Source of the DNA: Palaemon carinicauda | Taxonomy: Eukaryota > Arthropoda > Malacostraca > Decapoda > Palaemonidae | NCBI RefSeq assembly: GCF_036898095.1 | Contig: NC_090725.1 | Location: 331,481,177-331,545,176, forward strand | Direction of reading: 5' to 3' | Length of the DNA stretch: 64,000 nucleotides | Shown here: piece by piece, positions 9,285-20,067 of the stretch | Numbering within the stretch: the first letter of the stretch is position 1 | Layout of the letters: the number at the start of each line of letters is the position of its first letter | Made by a program: the position numbers and the translations under genes | The notes under the pieces: model-generated | What the model was told of the DNA's origin: nothing | What the model saw: only the letters and a program-made list of their open reading frames with translations | Databases searched by the model: none

Positions 9285-9480
9285 ATTTGTTCCGTAACTG
9301 GAATACAAACCACGCTATTTACATGGGGTAATTACTTCGGCGTAGCTGAACGACGAGCTATGAGAATTTTAACGAGGGTTTACTACCCCTCTGCTAGTTA
9401 GAGGGGGGTAGGGAGGGGTAGCCTGCTACCCCTCCCCCTCACACACTGGTGAAAGGCTCACTTTACTTTTGGCTCGGATG
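9285..9480 (+). repeat. DIRS-C 5' terminal repeat
   Basis: It begins with ATTTGTTCCGTAACTGGAAT, shared with 39345, 47504 and, inverted, 57360. It then has the long inverted G-run/C-run core around TACCCCTC...GAGGGGGGTAG and a CTCACTTT block, as in the other copies. Confidence 0.8.
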
Positions 9481-9560
9481 GCGATCGGAAGTCTCTGCTC
9501 CCATCCTCACTGGACGGCCTTTATTGTTTTGTCTTTTTAACTTACCTTTTCTTATACTAT

Positions 9561-9593
9561 ATATATATAAACATTATTAATGTTTATATATAT
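9561..9593. repeat. Perfect 33-bp AT-rich palindrome
   Basis: Sixteen-base arms (9561-9576 and 9578-9593) are exactly complementary around a single central T at 9577. This could extrude a cruciform or be a secondary-structure element of the DIRS-C leader; its role is unknown. Confidence 0.9.
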
Positions 9594-10429
9594 TTTTGTG
9601 TATAGAAAATAGTAAGTTTCCTTTGCTTTCGGTGTGTGTTGTGTACGTCTACGAGAGTGATCGCCAGCTTAGCCAAGCCACCACGATTCTCTTTTTGATC
9701 ACGGCTGTTCACTCCCTAGGCCACCATGGTTGCCTTTGTGGAGTCCGGCCCCTCTCTTGAGGTCGTTCACCTCTTACTCCGTACTACGCCTACGATAGCT
9801 TCTCAGGACCGAGTCGCTATTTCGTTTTATTTGTCTCAATTATTTTTAAGAATATAATTGTGTTGGGCTCACGTCCTTTCGGGGGTCGGTGATCCTTGGA
9901 ACATTCAAAGTCAGTTGCATAATTATAATGTTATAATTCTGTTTTTGTTAAGTTTTTCGTCCCCCCCCCTCTCCCGGACATGCCGGGGGGGGAGGGGGCC
10001 GCATGCCTTCTTTCGTTCTCATGTTTTTTCTTTCCCTCGGGGTTTCTCTAAGGAGTTTCACCCGGGGGAATTTCTGTTTAATAATTGTTCTTTTTTATTT
10101 TCCAGTTTACGATGCTGTTTCTTCGTGCCTGTTGTGTGCCTTCGAAGCAGAGCTGTCCTGTTTATGCCTGGGGAGTCGGCTGTCGCCGCCGTCTCTCGAG
10201 GCCTTCGTCAGGGGCGTTCCCATATTTTAGAAGTTCCCCTATGACTACTGCCAGCTCTTCAGTGCATCCTAGAATGATAGGAGGTTCGCCTCCAGGGTAG
10301 TTAGTTAACTTCCCTTTTTACTTTTCCCTGGTCCTTAGGCGGTTATGCTCTCGGGGCTGAGCGGTCGCTTCTGTAGCTACGCTCAAGGGGCTGAGCAGCT
10401 GCAGATTAGTCTGGACCTCTCTCGTTCAC

Positions 10430-11045
10430 GAGGGACGCCGCACTAAGGGCTCCTGTTCGGAGGATTGCTCCTTTTGTCTCTTCTACGAAGTGTCTCCTCC
10501 CGTTCGCGTGAGAGGACACTCACAGAGACTCCTCTTCGGAGGATTGCTCCTGTTTACGTCAGCTGATCTCACAGCCTTTCGGGGCTCCATCTCCAGTCTC
10601 TTCTACGAAGTGCTCACCTCTCTCGTTCGCGAGAGAGGCTACTCATAGAGACTCCTCTTCGGAGGATTGTTCCTGTTGACAACAGCTTGCTGTTCAGTCA
10701 CGAGCACTTCGGTGTTTAGTGACAGGGAAACTTCGGTTTCTCTCTTTCCCTGACCCTTTGGGGTCTCAGAGGTTTAGTTATGCAGTTCCCTCGGGCTCTC
10801 GTAACTTTAGTCACTTCTACACTTTGGTGATTAGTGATGGAGAAACTTCGGTTTCTCGTTGCGCTGACCCTTCGGGGTCTTGCGACTAATCCCCTCGGGG
10901 CCTCGCTTCTCATGCTACGTTAGACCTTTGGTCTCTCGTGCCCTCAGTGGACCTGCTGCCTGCTGTATCTGTTCCTGACTGCTGACGCGCCTTGGGCGCC
11001 CATGCTCCCGTTATCTAATGGGCTCCTCCCTTCGGGGCAGAAGAG
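10430..11045 (+). repeat. Array of mini-hairpins with TTCG loops in DIRS-C
   Basis: Many short perfect inverted repeats close on TTCG: CCTC-TTCG-GAGG near 10529 and 10646, GAAAC-TTCG-GTTTC near 10728 and 10850, GACCC-TTCG-GGGTC near 10866, CAC-TTCG-GTG near 10707. Related loops are TTTG or CTCG. Blocks containing TCTCTTCTACGAAG are also repeated near 10478, 10597 and 11258. RNA from this strand would carry a string of cUUCGg tetraloop hairpins. It lies in the expected gag region but I cannot assign a protein to it. Confidence 0.7.
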
Positions 11046-11449
11046 ACTTTCTCACACCTTGAATAAGTCCCTTAAGTGCCAGGTATCCCCTTGCGCGCCA
11101 GCGCTCGACTGCTGTTCCTGAGACTGCCTTCCATAGACACCCTGTTCCAGTAATTCAACTAGGCTGCTACCAACGTTCCCTGCGCATTTGCGCACATCGT
11201 TGGGGTTCCTGAGATAGCGCACAGGCGCTCACCAGCGGTTCAGCCTACAGTGTCTCTAAGTCTCTTCTACGAAGAACACCTCTCCCGTTCGCGGGAAAGG
11301 TACCTCACAGAGACCACTCCTCTGAGTATTTAGCAGTACTGTACTTCAGTTGATCGTTGGCACTGAACCAGACCTCCTGGTCCTCTTCAGGGAATACCCT
11401 CCCTTTTAGGGACACATCCCAGTTCCTGATCGACGAGTTAGCCAATCCT

Positions 11450-12620
11450 TCAACCAAGCGCGCGTGCGCGCTCTCTGACGATCTTGTGTTGCACAGGGGC
11501 CTACGATCTTCACTCGCGCGTAAGCGCTGAAGTCTTTGAGGCCCTTCCGCGGTATTTCCACTCGCAATCATCAAGGATCGTTAGCCGACGATCTTCTGAT
11601 ACGTGCTAACGCGTAAGCACCGAAGATCGCCCGCGCGCAGGATGGTTTCCCGCGCGCAATCTTTGAGGCCCTTCCGCGTGTGGTTTTTTTCCGTGCGCGA
11701 TTGTCGAAGATCGTTAGCGACGATCTTCTGATACGCGCTAGGCGCGCAAGCACTGACGATCTTTATAACGCGCGTAAGCGCTGAAGATTGTCCCGCGCGC
11801 GATCTTTGAGGCCGTCCGCATGCGGTTTTCCACACGCGATCAGCGACGGCCGTTAGCCGGTGATCTTCGGATCCGGCGCTAGGCGCGCAAGCGCTGACAA
11901 ACTTCTTAGGGCGCGGGATAGTTTCCCCGTGCGCGACCATCGCGGATCATCTGCGCGCGGTTCCTCGGTCGTCCTCGGGCGTTTTTTCCGCTCGTCAACA
12001 GGTGGGATGATTGCCCGCGCGCTGTCATCACGGAACGTCCGCGCGCGGGCACTGAGGTTTCCCACGCGCGATCGCCGACTATCTTCTCTCGCGCGCGAGC
12101 GCCGACAATCTTCGCACACGCGTGAGCGCCGAAGAACGTCCGTGCTCGCACGAATCGCCGACGATCGTCTTACATAGTTGGAGATCGTATGCGCGCGGGC
12201 ACCAAAGGTTTTCCCACTCACTGTCTCCGACGATCCTCTCTCGCGCTAGCGCGGGCGATCTTCGTACACGCTTAGGCGCCGAAGATCGTCAGCGTTTTCT
12301 TCCGGGCGTGGGATGGTTTCCCACACGCAATCGCCAATGGCGCAAGCACCGGCAATCTTTTGTCGCCGAGATTGTTTGCGCGTGGGATGGTTTCCTACCC
12401 TATCGCCCACCATCTTTCACACATAAGCGCCAGCGATCTTCATACTCGCAACGCGGGGATTGTTCACGCGGGCGCCGATACGCTCACTCTCACTCTGGTA
12501 CACGTGCATGCGGGCGCAGTTATACTGCTACGCATGTTTTATTCACGCGCTACCCAGGTCTCTGCTTTTCGCGCGATCATCAGCGTGATCGGCGCACCAT
12601 TCTCCGACACGATTGCTCCC
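11450..12620 (+). repeat. CpG-rich degenerate repeat, probable Arg/Ser-rich part of DIRS-C gag
   Basis: Words such as GCGCGC, CGATCTT and GCGCCGA recur at irregular 20-60 base intervals. In one plus-strand frame (11860-12177) the product is Arg/Ser-rich with repeats like RDRRLSSLARERRQSS. Similar Arg-rich repeats lie in the gag regions of DIRS-B (33.5 kb), DIRS-G (55.7 kb) and DIRS-D (61.6 kb), so I read this as the decayed equivalent. Reading is broken by stops, so no protein is claimed. Confidence 0.55.
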
Positions 12621-13590
12621 TGATTACATCAGGGCTTATGGTGGTCAGGCCTCCTTCGCGTTTCCCTCCCCCGCAGCGCAGGGCAGTGCCCTCTCCAGAG
12701 GGGGGGAGGTTTCCGGACAGGTCAAAGGTCTCTTCTCCCTTCATTGCAGATTCTCTACGGGCGAACCCTCATGTGTCAACTCCTCCAGGGGATCGAACGA
12801 TTCTCTTCCCTCCAAAGGTACTCCCTGTCAGCGAGAGGGTCGGTCGGCATCCTTGGTGGGACGCCTTCGTCAGAGCGCTCATGCAGGCGATGAGCCTGTG
12901 CCTTCTGACTGGGGTCACTAATCGGTGGCAACTTCCTCTCCCCCTGAAGAGGGTGAGAGGAATCCCTGGCATGGTATCTCCTCCAAGGACCATCATGTCC
13001 CTTCGCGAGTCCTTACGCAGGCGATGAGCCCTCCTCAGACTTCTCCCCTCCCCTGTGGATGAGCATTACCCATCCCCAGGAGGGTCGGAAGACCCGGTCC
13101 TCTTCGCCATCTCTCCATAGGGAGAATCCCCCTCTTCCTGAGAAATCTTCTCGTGCGGAGGGGGTGAATGCCTTACTTCCTTCATCGTTGGGATCCTGTT
13201 TCCCTCCTAGGAGGGATCCTAAGGCACAGTCTTCCACAAGGACCCAGATGGACCCTTGGGGCATGTCTACGAGTCTCCCCCGGAAGAGCCTCCGGGGATG
13301 AGAGACCTCGCTGCCAGTCCATCAGGAGGAGAAGCTCCAGGGGTCGGAACTTGCGTTCTGGCAGGTTCTGACCCTCAGGAGAAACCTCAAGGGGATCCCA
13401 GATTCAGAGATTCCTCTTCGGTAAGGGAAGGATACGGTCCGGGACAGAATCTACTCTCCCAAGGGCTCCCTTGGGCCAGTGCTGCTTGCCCTGGTCTCAG
13501 GGAATGAAGAGCGCCAGAGACTAGGCCTAGGGCCAGCTCTCCGAGCTTGTCCCGGTCGGTATCGAGCGCCTCCCTCCTCCCTGGGTAGGG
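12621..13590 (+). pseudogene. DIRS-C gag C-terminal / RT N-terminal remnant
   Basis: Plus-strand frames here are proline- and serine-rich (for example around 12640-13030) and sit between the Arg-rich repeat and the first recognisable RT motifs. No single frame is open throughout. Assignment rests on position within the element rather than on motifs, so confidence is low. Confidence 0.35.
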
Positions 13591-14260
13591 ATCGGTGAGG
13601 GGACGGGCCTTCCGGGCAGAAGTCCAGTCCATGTTGGAGATACACTCCCTCCAAGAGGTGGCCAACGGGTTCCGAGGCCTCCTTAATCGTCTCCTTCCCT
13701 TCTCGACTCTGTACAGAGTTGTCAAACAGTCTCTGTTCAGCATGGCGACAGCAGACGCGGTCAGTCTTGCGGTGAGACCACAAGACTTCATGTGTACACT
13801 GGTCTAGTAGGACACGTACTTCCGATCCCGGTTCACCCATCCTCAAGGAAGTACTTTGGAGTTTGCCTGGAAAGGGGATATACCAGTTCAAAGTGCTGTG
13901 CTTCAGTCTCTCCACAACACCTCAACGGTTCACCGAAGCTTCCACTCTGATCTCTTCACAGGCTCTCAGGATCGGCATCCGTCCCCTCCGTTTCCTGGGT
14001 GCCTGGCCGATTCTAGCAGACTCGAAGGCATCCCTTCTTTGTCATCCCCCACACGAGAAGAACCTCCAACCCAATGTGGTTAAATCTCCCTTCCCTGGCC
14101 CGTCTGGTTTCCTACAGTCGCCTCAGGTTGAGTTCACTACAGTGGCAGCTCGAGGCGCGGGGGAGTCAGGGACACGACTACCTGGACGGCGGGATCCCTA
14201 GGGGACATCCGGAACAGACGGACCCCCAGGGGTGGGAAACAGACGAGGATCCACAATAGG
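13591..14260 (+). pseudogene. DIRS-C reverse transcriptase remnant
   Basis: Two frames carry RT segments. The frame at 13595-13807 has QSLFSMATADAV, the position of the KxxFxMxT box of DIRS RT. The frame at 13863-14201 has IYQFKVLCFSLSTTPQRFT, which matches the palm box QFKVLCFGLSTAPQVFT-type of DIRS RT and aligns with the DIRS-B text QFRALCFGLSTAPQVFT near 31990. Just downstream, the place of the YLDD catalytic box reads GAWPILADSKA, so the catalytic Asp pair is lost. Frameshifts separate the pieces. Confidence 0.75.
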
Positions 14261-14264
14261 GAGT

Positions 14265-15010
14265 GGACCTTCTTGTCCTTCCCCCAAACTTGATGCTGTT
14301 TTCGGACGTGTCAAAGAAAAGGAGGGGGGAGCCCACGTCCTGAACCATGGGACCTCAGGCCAGTGGTCAGAACCAGGAAGTACCTCTTCTAGACTTACTA
14401 GAGATGGAAACCGTGTTTCCGGCACTTCAGTAGCTCCAGCTAGCCTGGCGGACTACTCTGTGGTTGTGAGGATCAACAACACCACAGTGATGGCTTCTTG
14501 CCCAGACAAGGAGGTACTTTTCAGCTAGCCTATCCCATCCTGCGGTAGAGATACCGGGATGGTTCGAGCTCCCGTCGATCTCCTTAGCAGCTCACTTGTT
14601 TCCAGGCAAAGCAATGGGCTCGCCGACAGTCTGAGCAGTGTGACACGGACACCACATTCCGAGTGGTCTTTGGATCCTCAAGTAGCCTACGAAGCCTGAC
14701 TCGGTGGGGCTCCCTCTGTGGACCGGCTCACTAAAGCACTGAGCTGCAAGCTCCCGCTGTACTGCTCCCCAGTCCCGGACCCTAAGGCCCTCTGGTAGGA
14801 TGCCTTCCAGCAACGGTGGGACAACATCACTGTGTTTGCCTTCCCCCCCTTCTGGCGAATGAGGAGAGTACTCTACAGGACCAGAGTATCGGTCGGTCTC
14901 TCAACGCCCCCCTAGCTCCGCTAGGGCTTCTCGCAGGTGGCTCACCAGTCCCTCTGTAACTCCTTACGGAGCCTCCGAGGGAAACTCCCCCCCCCCCACG
15001 TCACCGGTTA
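14265..15010 (+). pseudogene. DIRS-C RNase H and methyltransferase-like remnant
   Basis: Segments in shifting + frames correspond to DIRS RNase H and the following domain: LMLFSDVSKK (first Asp region, 14291), LLEMETVFPALQ (Glu helix, 14393), a block equivalent to EWSLDPQVA, PVPDPKAL (14775), then WDNITVFAFPPF (14815). The same series is readable in DIRS-A and DIRS-B. There are multiple in-frame stops, so this is dead. Confidence 0.7.
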
Positions 15011-15059
15011 CTCGCACAGCCACATGCCATCATCCTCCGCAAGCCGTAGCTTGCTCTAA

Positions 15060-15240
15060 CTTCCCGCCGGGAGACTATCCACCATCTCTTCAAGGAGAGA
15101 GGTTTTTCGCAACAAGTTGCAAAAAGGAGGCCTGGACACCTGCCCAAATCTTCCGCAACGTCTCAGGGTATCTATTCAGCTTATGTATGGGCTTGAGGCC
15201 TTCCTGGCATGGAGAGGCAAAGTTCAGAGCCAGCCATGTA
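15060..15240 (+). pseudogene. DIRS-C tyrosine recombinase N-terminal remnant
   Basis: The frame at 15117-15362 begins like the core-binding domain entry of DIRS YRs (an FxxxVAKR-type lead, then PQRLRVSIQLMYGLEAFLAW). DIRS-B has the equivalent GFSAQAAKAIARERRISSQR near 30610. The catalytic half is absent. Confidence 0.5.
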
Positions 15241-15350
15241 AAGTTTTCTTCAGATATACTGTACAGTACAGTAGACCACATGTGAGGAATTCCTACCCAC
15301 AACCAGCGAGGGAAACCTATTATCACTGGTCTGGGGAACCAAGACTTCAG

Positions 15351-16560
15351 TACCTAAGGTGACATCAACAGTACTTATTCTCCACTAGTGGTACTGAAGT
15401 CGGCTTTTTTCCTGGAAAAGAGAAACCATCGTCCAAAGGTACTTCCGATAGCTGCTGTTCCCATTAAAAGTCCACGAAAACATTTTAGTAATATTCACGG
15501 CCAAGAGTCTTGACCTGGAAACCACCACCTGTTTGGCTGCTGGTACCAGTGGTAGAGTCCTATTGACAGCTTGGCCTCTCAATTGTCCGATTTTGGGAGA
15601 TAAGTACAAATCTCGTCATCCTGCAAACCAGATATCAATGGTCAGAAACCAGGCTTTATCCACATGCAGTGAAATTGTATTCTCTGAAGGCTGCAAGCCA
15701 ATCGAGTTTACAATGATCAACAAAAAAGGGGAGGTGGTTGCCCCTCTACCACTGACAGGGTAACAACCTGGTAGTAGACTATACCTTGATAAAAGATTGA
15801 ACTGTTGTATTCCAGCTCTGCTGCTATCCTTCTTATTATAAAGAATGGTTTATATTTGTGTAGGAATAAACGTACACATGTACAAGTCGTATACATCTTT
15901 TTTCTTTCATCCATTTGAAAGTCAGTCAAGAGGTTACTGGAGCTACCGCCTAGCTCCTGTGCAGGACCAAGCGGTGGACACCAAGAAAATTTTAACTACC
16001 CAGTTTGGTTGTAAGGGAACTTCCAATCCACCAAGGAGCGACTATCCCTAATTAAAGAAAGTGTGTTTGAATTTCAAGTAGGAACAGATGACAAAATTTT
16101 AAAGTAACCTGTATCTTTCCTAGGTATACTAACTTAGTCCTTTAATCTAACTTCCGTCCTTAACAACCTCTTTCAGGCCTGGGCTGAAAAGTCCTGAGGA
16201 TATTCCAGGTGGGTAAGGAGGTAAGGATCCTCGTTCCTACTTTTCACGAGTTGGTTTACCACTCGCTAATCAAGTTTTAACAATTGTCTCCACCTTGCAT
16301 TGAATCAGTCTCCCAAATTAAAGGACTTGTATAGTTAGGAAAAATAAAAAGGACATTTAAAAGTTGTGATATTTAGTAATGCCTGTATCTATATGAAAAC
16401 CTCACCTTAATAGAAATTGGAAGTGCAAACTTCAATAAATCATGTCTATTATTTAATGATTTAAATAGGGCTTTTTTTCCTTTTAATAAAAAATATATTT
16501 GTGTGTAACATTAAAAAATACCTATAATTAAACATAACTGGTTTTAATCATCATTTATAT
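15351..16560. other. Unassigned repeat-like spacer
   Basis: No gene is supported. Text near 15900-16060 (a short CTAGCTCCTGTGCAGGACC block and flanks) resembles element terminal DNA, but I cannot name the family. The rest is AT-rich. Confidence 0.4.
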
Positions 16561-16568
16561 TTACTTAC

Positions 16569-16662
16569 GGCAACAAAGTCTGGAAAGTTTTTGCGCTTAT
16601 TATAATAGTCTCTGGCATCCAAATTACAGTTGTGTTAACTTTATGGTCGTTTCCACAATTTC
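16569..16662 (-). other. Candidate minus-strand exon 2 of an unknown gene
   Basis: On the minus strand a pyrimidine-ended acceptor (TTTTCAG at 16669-16663) and a consensus donor (GTAAGT at 16568-16563) bound a 94-base block with one open phase (2 + 30 codons + 2), containing VNTTVIWMPETIIISAKTF. The phase fits the donor phase of the block at 19350-19214. I do not recognise the product. Chance splice motifs in AT-rich DNA are a real alternative. Confidence 0.25.
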
Positions 16663-16789
16663 CTGAAAATCAAATATTACAAGTTGATTTTATAAATTGG
16701 GATAAGGAGAGCTATTATAAATATGTATATTTGTGCCAATTCTAGTGCAAAATTTGAAAAAAAAAAGTTGTTGATTGATTCTTAATACT

Positions 16790-17060
16790 TTGGCAGATAA
16801 GAAAAGGGATTTTGACGAAGGAAAAATCTATTTCTGGGCGAGGAACGTGTGTCGCCTGAAATTCTCCTTAAAGCACCATTTCAAAGGTATAAATACTGCT
16901 AAATATACCAGAGAAAAAAGTTGCATGGAATGCTAGGAATATATCCTGCTTGCTCCCCCCGAAAGGGTGTCGGTATTAAAACTGGGGCGAGTGATACCAC
17001 TACCAGAGATCCCTCTCCAATTAGACTTCTCCCTCCTCAAAATTCCCCGTTACTACGAGG
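16790..17060. repeat. Unassigned dispersed-repeat-like block, possible DIRS terminal DNA
   Basis: A stretch starting with GGGATTTTGACGAAGGAAAA and including a C-run/GGTGTCG core has the look of a DIRS terminal repeat and adjoins a DIRS gag relic. No second copy occurs in this window, so the call is tentative. Confidence 0.3.
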
Positions 17061-17559
17061 TGTCGTTCACTTTAACAAAATTTTTTTAAAAATATTGATA
17101 ATCTCATAAGTATTAATTTTGCTGTTACAAACAAAACACTTCGAAATTGTGATTCATGGTACTGGTTGATCCAGAAAAGCTCTCCCTTTGGGCACACAAA
17201 GGATATACTATTGTCAATGGTCGAATCTGCCCCTAATGTGCAGGTCTCAAAACACAATAGTAGCCGGTCTGGATACTTTTTCTTCATGTTTGTGGCCAGA
17301 CGAGTCTATGAGGTAATTAACTATAGTGTTTACCATGATAGGATTGGTTTGGACAAGACATCTAACATTTTTCAAGTTATAAGTGGTTCTTTGCATAACT
17401 TGCATTGACTAATGTCCTTGGTGTGGTCTGTATTGGTTTACATTTCATGGCCAATTACAACAAACAAAAGAACACATATACACAACTAAAAATAATAATT
17501 GCCTTGGAAACTGTGTATTCCAGAATGCTCATACGGCAATAAACAACATAGCAAAAATT

Positions 17560-18340
17560 GGGTATTTTGTTATGACCTGGGAGAGGTACATGAGGTGGAA
17601 GCATGTGATGGAGGGGTCACTAGAAGGCCTAGAGGGAATAGACTGCCTACGGAAGGCTCGTCTACAATACTTCTCAGGGGAGGAAGGATCCGAAAGGTTG
17701 AGAAGCAACCCTGTGAGCGCACTCCAGAAAGAGCTACACCATGAAGGCGGGTTATGCACTTGTTTCCAGGACCTTCTATCTTTCGACTTTCGGTGATATG
17801 AAGATAAAGGGCATTGCTCTTGAGAGAACTGCCTGGAAGCAGTCTTCCTCCGAAGCCTCAAGGTTGGAAAAGGGCACAGAAGAGCTGACGGCCTTTAAAG
17901 TCAGGGCTGATGGAGGCTGCTGCTAGTGTCCAGCTGAAAGGGCCTACAGTATTTCAAACTTTCTTTCGAGGAACCAGTCGACCCCAAGGAGGTCCCCAGC
18001 AACCCCAAGGTATCAAGGCTCACCTTTACAAGGAAGTCCCTAGTTTTCACCAGGGGAAACAGAAGGACCCCCTTGCCCCAAGGCTTGCCCAAGAGTTAAA
18101 CGGTCACAACTCTTCTCCGATTGTCCCCCGGAGAAAGCCAGTGAAAAAAGGTCAGAAGGGAGAGAACCAGGGGTAGAAGAAGGAAGACTGGTCTTCTTTG
18201 ACTTCTAAGGAGACTCCAAGGGGGAAGAATTGCTCTTCAACTTCTTCCACCTCCTACTATGCCTTTGTCACTGGGAGGGCGACCACTCAACTCTCAGCAT
18301 AAGGCATCCTCACACTGAAGCAATGTCCTCTGCCGGAGGG
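17560..18340 (-). pseudogene. DIRS gag relic (DIRS-H)
   Basis: Plus-strand text at 18255-18290 (CACTGGGAGGGCGACCACTC) closely matches 56900-56935 inside the DIRS-G gag, where the minus strand encodes the end of the Cys/His module (CDECREWSTSQWQ). Here the minus strand gives an equivalent VEWSPSQ stretch, followed by Ser/Lys/Pro-rich text as in other DIRS gags. Several stops are present. No RT or YR is found next to it, so this is a fragment. Confidence 0.45.
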
Positions 18341-19213
18341 GCAAAGTTCATGAGGATCATTTATATGTTGCATCCTCAAGAAGGTACTGCAGGTTTTTGG
18401 CAGCGCCCCTAGTCATCCCCACATTTCCATCAGCATTCTCAACCAACACAAAAGGCAAACATGCTGGAAAGTAAAAGAAAAAGCAATGCTATTGATGTTT
18501 TCGGCCAATATCCAGAGAGCTAGAGAGAATTTCCGTTCTCACTAACAGCTAAAATCAAAGAGTTGTCAATGAGCAAGCAAGGGGTTGGTTCCGTTGAATC
18601 TTTCAAATACCATATTCCAGCTTGCACTTATTCTCCTATGTAAGGGATGAGGGCTTGTAGTGTCTATGCGCAAGAACAAATAAATTACATAAATTAAACA
18701 TTAGTCATGATATAACTCTGCTGTTTTGTACATCTTTGGTTCTCATATATTGTCTGCTAAAAGTAGCAGTCAGCTGACAAGAAAAGGCTGTGGATTCTCA
18801 GGCCTTCCCTCCTTGCAAAACCGGTTTTTACTACAGTACAAGTGTGGTACATAAGTATATTCTAGCAATTTTGATGATATTATTTGACTAGAAAACTATA
18901 TGCCAAAATGTTGACTACAAGGGTAAATTGTTTTATGACACTTTTCCTTACTGACACTGTAGTTACCCTTAACCCAATCTATTAATGAGTAGAGTACCTG
19001 TATAGCACATTAAAAAACAGATACACTATTGAATAATACATTCATGTGAAAGAAAGTGGTGGTGATAATATTGCCAGTATAAAGCTTTAATGTACTGTAT
19101 TATGTGATTACACGACAATACATTCACTGCTATAGTCTAGTCTAGATTTAAAGTATAATTACAGTTGTGAATATTTACGGGCAATGAAAAAAAAACAAAA
19201 AAAAACTCCTTAC
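18341..19213. other. AT-rich spacer, no supported gene
   Basis: I see no coding motif or clear repeat. An A-run at 19190-19205 precedes the exon-like block on the other strand. Confidence 0.5.
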
Positions 19214-19350
19214 TTTGGGATCTCATTAACCAAGGAATTCCCCACCCGTGTGATGGGTCCAAATGCAGTACTCGTTGATAAGGAGGGTGACTATACCTGA
19301 AATTACCTTGATGATCAAGTAGACAGGCCTTGTTAGCTTGAACTGCTAAC
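19214..19350 (-). other. Candidate minus-strand exon 1 of an unknown gene
   Basis: On the minus strand a strong acceptor (TTATTTGTCCTTTGCAG, ending at 19351) and donor (GTAAGG at 19213-19208) bound a 137-base block that is open in exactly one phase (1 + 45 codons + 1), including QGNFRYSHPPYQRVLHLDPS. The outgoing phase suits the block at 16662. The plus strand also has a 28-codon open stretch here (SLTKEFPTRVMGPNAVLVDK) without good splice sites. I do not recognise either product. It lies in the intron of the CANT1-like gene. Confidence 0.3.
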
Positions 19351-19549
19351 CTGCAAAGGACAAATAAATAATTTACTTTTACAACTCAATAAGCAGTGTT
19401 AAATCAAGGAAAACGGAGAGTAAAAATTAAACATTTCAATTACACGTACAATGGATTGTATATATTTTAAAAGGAACCCTGTAAGAAAACCCAAGACTAG
19501 TAATCCCTCACTTTGTTTCTATCCAGCTGTTAAAAACTAGCGAGGCAGT

Positions 19550-19925
19550 TAGAATGATAGAAGAGACTCTTTAGCTATGTTAAGCAGCTCTTCTAGGAGA
19601 AGGACACTCCAAAATCAAACCATTGTTCTCTATTCTTGGGTAGAGCCATAGCCTCTGTACCATGGTCTTCCACTGTCTTGGGTTAGAGTTCTCTTGTGCT
19701 TGAGGGTACACTCGGGCTCACCGTTTTATCTTATTTCTCTTAGTCTTGTTTAAGTTTTTATAGTTTATATAGGAGATATTTAATTTAATGTTACCCTTCT
19801 TAGACTATTTTATTTTTCCTTAAGTTTCCTTTCCTCACTGTGCTATTTTTCCTGTTGGAGCCCCTGGGCTTATAGCATCCTGCTTTTCCAATTAGGGTTG
19901 TAGCCTAGCAAGTAATAATATCAAT
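19550..19925 (+). repeat. LINE-derived 3' tail, plus orientation
   Basis: The end of this block (CTGTTGGAGCCCCTGGGCTT, near 19853) is shared with 58024-58070, where it is physically the 3' end of a jockey/CR1-like LINE, and with the inverted copy at 59742-60255. It ends in a short AATAAT tail. It sits about 140 bases before the CANT1 exon, in its intron. Confidence 0.85.
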
Positions 19926-20067
19926 TATAGGTCACAAATGGGGTGGGGGTCTTTAAACCAGTGATAGGTTTGTGATGATAAATTACCACATTTAATGTTC
20001 CAATATTTATTAAAAGCCATACGCCTTACTTTCATTAATGTCATTCATTGTTTTTTTTCTTTAATAG

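Larger units (their letters stand above)
9285..15350 (+). mobile_element. DIRS-C, decayed plus-strand DIRS element
   Basis: The left end (9285-9480) is a terminal repeat of the same family as those at 39.0 and 47.2 kb. It is followed on the + strand by gag-like low-complexity DNA (about 10.0-13.3 kb), RT remnants (13.6-14.2 kb), RNase H and methyltransferase-like remnants (14.27-15.0 kb) and the start of a YR domain (15.06-15.24 kb). That order matches DIRS. The YR C-terminus and right terminal repeat are not recognised, so the 3' part is missing or decayed and the right boundary is approximate. Every coding part has several stops and frameshifts. Confidence 0.7.

Noticed and set aside
12122..13027. 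301-codon plus-strand frame in DIRS-C as a possible gene
   Set aside because: It spans GC-rich repeat DNA in a decayed element and has no domain; it is more likely repeat-driven openness than a gene.
17166..17408. 80-codon frame that ends near splice-like sites
   Set aside because: I tried to fit it to nucleotidase exons and to piggyBac-like transposases; neither fits, and both strands are equally open.
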